In this document: positions 60,829-64,000 of the stretch, in pieces
Layout: each line of letters starts with the position of its first letter
Position numbering within the stretch: position 1 is the stretch's first letter
NCBI GenBank assembly: GCA_945874105.1
Contig: CAMCFJ010000002.1
Coordinates: 62,001 to 126,000, forward strand
Length of the DNA: 64,000 nt
Direction of reading: 5' to 3'
Source: Candidatus Nitrotoga sp. CP45
Lineage (GTDB): Bacteria; Pseudomonadota; Gammaproteobacteria; Burkholderiales; Gallionellaceae
Made by a program: the position numbers and the translations under genes
Notes under the pieces: generated by a model
What the model was told of the DNA's origin: nothing
Seen by the model: only the letters and a program-made list of their open reading frames with translations
Database searches by the model: none

Positions 60829-62245
60829 AAAAACCTTTTAACAGAATGGAATTTACTTTAATGAAGAACAATCGTCTTGATTTCCTGTTGAACGCGTCAA
60901 ACCAGAATGCGGCCACTGAATAACTTATAAGAGTGGCGACGGCCGCACCCTGCCCACCGTAATCGGGAATCAATATCAGGTTCAGGGTAATATTTACCAG
61001 CGCCCCAAGTGCAGTTCTGTAGAACATATGGACGACCATATTCTCCAGCAAGAACCAGTGACTGCTTGCCGCACCCAAAAAAGTGAAGATTCCCGCCCAT
61101 ACATGTATTGCCAGAATGGGGCCGGCATCCGCGTAGGCCGCGCCAAAAAGCTGGGTAACGAGCCATCCCGACAAGAAAGTCATTGTCATGGCCACCCCCA
61201 GGCTTATCGCCACTATCAGGTCGTACAGCCTCTGCATGCGTTGGTAGTAAAGCGGCTCGCTTATTTTTTTGGCTGCCGCAATCGCCGGAAATACAGAAGC
61301 AATAATGGCTGTAGGAAGAAAATACCAGACTTCGCTGATTCGGACCGCCGCCGAGTACATGCCTACGGCCTCATCTCCCAGCATCTGTCCCAGCATGATC
61401 TGGTCAATACGCATGTATACCATAACGGCCAGACCAGAAAATATGAGCGGCCAACTATCCCTGAGCAGAGTCTGCGCGCGGGCGTAACGGAGCTGCCACG
61501 CACGCAGGGTGCCGCATCGCCAGGCGTATACGGCCAGCAGGCCGATGGCCACCAGTAAACTTTCAGCAAAGGCTGCCCAGACGAAAGCCATAAGCGATGC
61601 ATGGGCAAGCAAGAGACCGATCTTGACGGCTGAAAGAGCCAGAAAAATGCCGTTCTCGACCCATACGATATATTTGGATTGAACCTGCGACTCGAACCAG
61701 TATTTCACCACTTCAACAGACTTGAACACCATGGCAAAGCCCAGCACCGCAACCACCAGCTTTACCAAGCTATCATCCGGCCTGGTAAAACTGACTGTGA
61801 CAACCGCAAGGCCAAAAGCTAATAACCCACCAATAAATTGCAACAGAAAGGCCGTACCCAAAGTGGTGTTTGCAGCCTCTGGCTCCCGAACCAAGTCGCG
61901 TATGACAATGCCATTCAACCCCAAATTGGCTACAGCACCAAATAGGGCGACAATAGCCATTGCGTAATTCATGAGCCCAAACTGCCCAGGACCAAGATAT
62001 CGGGCGATCCATACCCCCACCAACAACCCCATTCCCATACGCAAAATCTTATCGCCAAACAACCACCCGATATTTGAAAGTACTTTTTGCAGGTTTGGAC
62101 GGTGCTCGATTTTAGCCCGCAGAGTAGCAGGCAGAAACTTGAGCCAGGTAGACGTCAATTTAATGGTGGCTCCACATGAGATGTTCTGAAACGGGGTCAA
62201 ACACCGTTCCTGTTGAATAACAAAGGCCACCGACAACCCGGACAA
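60818..62245 (-). CDS. Oligosaccharide flippase (Wzx/RfbX-like); listed start probably too far upstream
   Basis: Polytopic; NIGWLFGDKILRMGMGLLVGVWIARYLGPGQFGLMNYAMAIVALFGAVANLGLNGIVIRDLV. Confidence 0.9.
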   Translation of the reverse strand: MSGLSVAFVIQQERCLTPFQNISCGATIKLTSTWLKFLPATLRAKIEHRPNLQKVLSNIGWLFGDKILRMGMGLLVGVWIARYLGPGQFGLMNYAMAIVALFGAVANLGLNGIVIRDLVREPEAANTTLGTAFLLQFIGGLLAFGLAVVTVSFTRPDDSLVKLVVAVLGFAMVFKSVEVVKYWFESQVQSKYIVWVENGIFLALSAVKIGLLLAHASLMAFVWAAFAESLLVAIGLLAVYAWRCGTLRAWQLRYARAQTLLRDSWPLIFSGLAVMVYMRIDQIMLGQMLGDEAVGMYSAAVRISEVWYFLPTAIIASVFPAIAAAKKISEPLYYQRMQRLYDLIVAISLGVAMTMTFLSGWLVTQLFGAAYADAGPILAIHVWAGIFTFLGAASSHWFLLENMVVHMFYRTALGALVNITLNLILIPDYGGQGAAVATLISYSVAAFWFDAFNRKSRRLFFIKVNSILLKGFYVR

Positions 62246-62674
62246 CCGCCCGTGTCTGGCTACTCAGTTGGCGAAAGGCTTCTCGACCAAGATCGTCAAA
62301 ATGCCACACGTTACGCGTAGCCAGGGTAGCGCGCCGCGACCATACAATACCGACGATGAATTTGTCTCGCATATCCACGGGGCGTCCGAGCGCGGCGGTT
62401 GAATGCCAGTTGATCGATGTGGGTGGTGGCATTCGAAACGAGCGACTGCACACGGTTTTACAGATTAACTTGCAGAAGTTGTTCAAAGTGTTCGTGCAGG
62501 ATTTTTTTGCGCTATCCCGATGCCAACATATCCATGCCATAGCGGGCTTCAAACAGGGTGACGCTGTTGAGTCAGACGGACTTCTTCTTCCATACTCCAA
62601 CCACGAAAATTGGCGCGCTGCATTAGGCCGGCCTTCGCGCCGTCTTCAATATTGCGAACGATGACTTGCGCCAT
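62230..62674 (-). pseudogene. Remnant of a FitAB/VapBC-type toxin-antitoxin module
   Basis: From ATG 62674: MAQVIVRNIEDGAKAGLMQRANFRGWSMEEEVRL (FitA/Arc-like antitoxin), then in other frames NSVTLFEARYGMDMLASG*RKKILHEHFEQLLQVNL and GRPVDMRDKFIVGIVWSRRATLATRNVWHFDDL (PIN toxin). Confidence 0.8.
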
Positions 62675-62933
62675 GAGACACCTCTAAGTATCGAGAATGA
62701 ACTTGCAATGATATTGCACCTATCTGTTAAGGACAGGAATTTCAACCGCACAAATTTAAGTATCCATGACCACCGCACTCCGGCCAACGGCAATTTTTTT
62801 GTTTAACTCCAACAGAATATCCGAATTCCGAGTCACTCACACACGCAAAGGAAAAATTTTCTCTAGCATGAAATTTAACCACGAAGCTTTTAATTATATA
62901 AATATAAAATTTCATATTTAAACTCAATCCCCG

Positions 62934-64000
62934 TTAACGGCCAATGGGAAAATATTCCAGTCCGTGTGCACTTACTGTAGCCGACTCGTACAAGCTACGG
63001 CCATCGAAGATTAGTGGGGTTTTGAGCTTTGCTTTGATTATTTCGAAGTCCGGATTGCGGAATTCTTTCCACTCAGTGACGATAATTAATGCATCCGCAT
63101 TCTTGCAGGCTGTGAGCGGATTGTCTGCATAAGAAATCCTGGAGTCATTGCCAAATATTCGTTGCGCTTCCGACATGGCTACCGGGTCATAGGCAGTGAC
63201 GGTGGCACCTGCCTCTAATAAATCTGAAATCAGTTTGCGACTTGGGGCGTCGCGCATGTCATCGGTGTTGGGCTTGAAAGCAAGGCCCCAAATGGCAAAG
63301 TTTTTTCCAATAAGATCAGTGCCAAATCTGGCTTTTATTTTGTTAGTGAGAACTTCTTTTTGTGCATCGTTGGCTGCTTCTACGGCATTGAGTACTTTGA
63401 GGGTGATGCCAGCGTCGTCATTGGCCGTCTTTATAAGCGCTTTTACATCTTTGGGGAAACAGGATCCCCCATAACCGCAACCTGAATAGAGAAAATGGTA
63501 GCCGATGCGGGTGTCGGAACCAATGCCTAGTCTTACCATTTCAATGTCGGCACCGAGTTTTTCTGCGACATTGGCCAGTTCGTTCATGAAGCTGATGCGG
63601 GTGGCGAGCATGGCATTGGCGGCGTACTTGGTGAGTTCGGCACTTTTTACATCCATGACGATAATGCGATCGTGGTTGCGATTGAATGGGGCATATAACT
63701 GCCGCATTTGTTGGATGGCATGTGCATCATCGCCACCGACGACGATGCGATCCGGGCGCATAAAGTCGTCGACCGCTGCGCCTTCTTTAAGGAATTCCGG
63801 GTTGGAAACGACGCTATATTTGAACTTAATGTCACGCTTTTTCAACTCTTCTGCGATGACTGCGTTGACCCTGTTGGCAGTGCCAACAGGAACCGTGCTT
63901 TTATTAACGAGTATTTTATCTTCGGTCATACGGCTGCCGATGTTTTTGGCTGCTGCCAGAACATGTTGCAGGTCGGCGGAGCCATCTTCATCGGGAGGGG
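62934..64000 (-). CDS. ugd: UDP-glucose 6-dehydrogenase, N-terminus outside the window
   Basis: [49 protein letters not shown]; frame stays open to position 64000 ([29 protein letters not shown]). Confidence 0.96.
   Translation of the reverse strand, partial: PPDEDGSADLQHVLAAAKNIGSRMTEDKILVNKSTVPVGTANRVNAVIAEELKKRDIKFKYSVVSNPEFLKEGAAVDDFMRPDRIVVGGDDAHAIQQMRQLYAPFNRNHDRIIVMDVKSAELTKYAANAMLATRISFMNELANVAEKLGADIEMVRLGIGSDTRIGYHFLYSGCGYGGSCFPKDVKALIKTANDDAGITLKVLNAVEAANDAQKEVLTNKIKARFGTDLIGKNFAIWGLAFKPNTDDMRDAPSRKLISDLLEAGATVTAYDPVAMSEAQRIFGNDSRISYADNPLTACKNADALIIVTEWKEFRNPDFEIIKAKLKTPLIFDGRSLYESATVSAHGLEYFPIGR

Noticed and set aside
62160-62600. 146-aa minus-strand ORF as an intact protein
   Set aside because: Only part of it (GRPVDMRDKFIVGIVWSRRATLATRNVWHFDDL) is real PIN-domain sequence; the start and end are out-of-frame remnant and flanking DNA.
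62356-62664. 102-aa plus-strand ORF
   Set aside because: Antisense to the FitAB-like pseudogene, which explains the sequence better.
62672-62690. gagacacctctaag as a MITE terminus
   Set aside because: Better explained as the ribosome-binding site and start region (AGAGGTGTCTCATG) of the FitA-like remnant.

Overview
Chromosomal window, probably from a betaproteobacterium of the Nitrosomonadales/Gallionellaceae type (taxonomy inferred from gene content and protein style, not tested). Positions 1-42 kb are mostly housekeeping genes: anmK/M23 peptidase, proC region, pilT-pilU, phoU, rpiA, NtrY/NtrX-like two-component pair, rsmB-fmt-def, LysM-dprA-smg-topA, ttcA, TPP riboswitch-thiC, guaB-guaA, htpG, ppa. 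From about 42.5 kb to the end lies a long, mostly minus-strand surface-polysaccharide locus: rfbB/A/C, waaA, a CapD-like epimerase, glycosyltransferases, methyltransferases, a flippase and a partial ugd. No rRNA, tRNA, CRISPR array or intact transposase was recognised. I did not find a convincing complete new system. The observations most worth checking are: a 141-bp MITE-like element in two near-identical copies plus solo ends; fmt with no AUG/GUG/UUG start at its conserved N-terminus; a decayed DUF1566/IPTL-CTERM gene next to IS-end-like repeats; an orphan MBL-fold gene with a degenerate metal motif, beside a MITE and a perfect hairpin; a stop-start-coupled ORF split at a C6 tract in the polysaccharide locus; and the remnant of a FitAB/VapBC-type toxin-antitoxin pair. 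All family calls come from reading motifs; no database search was run.
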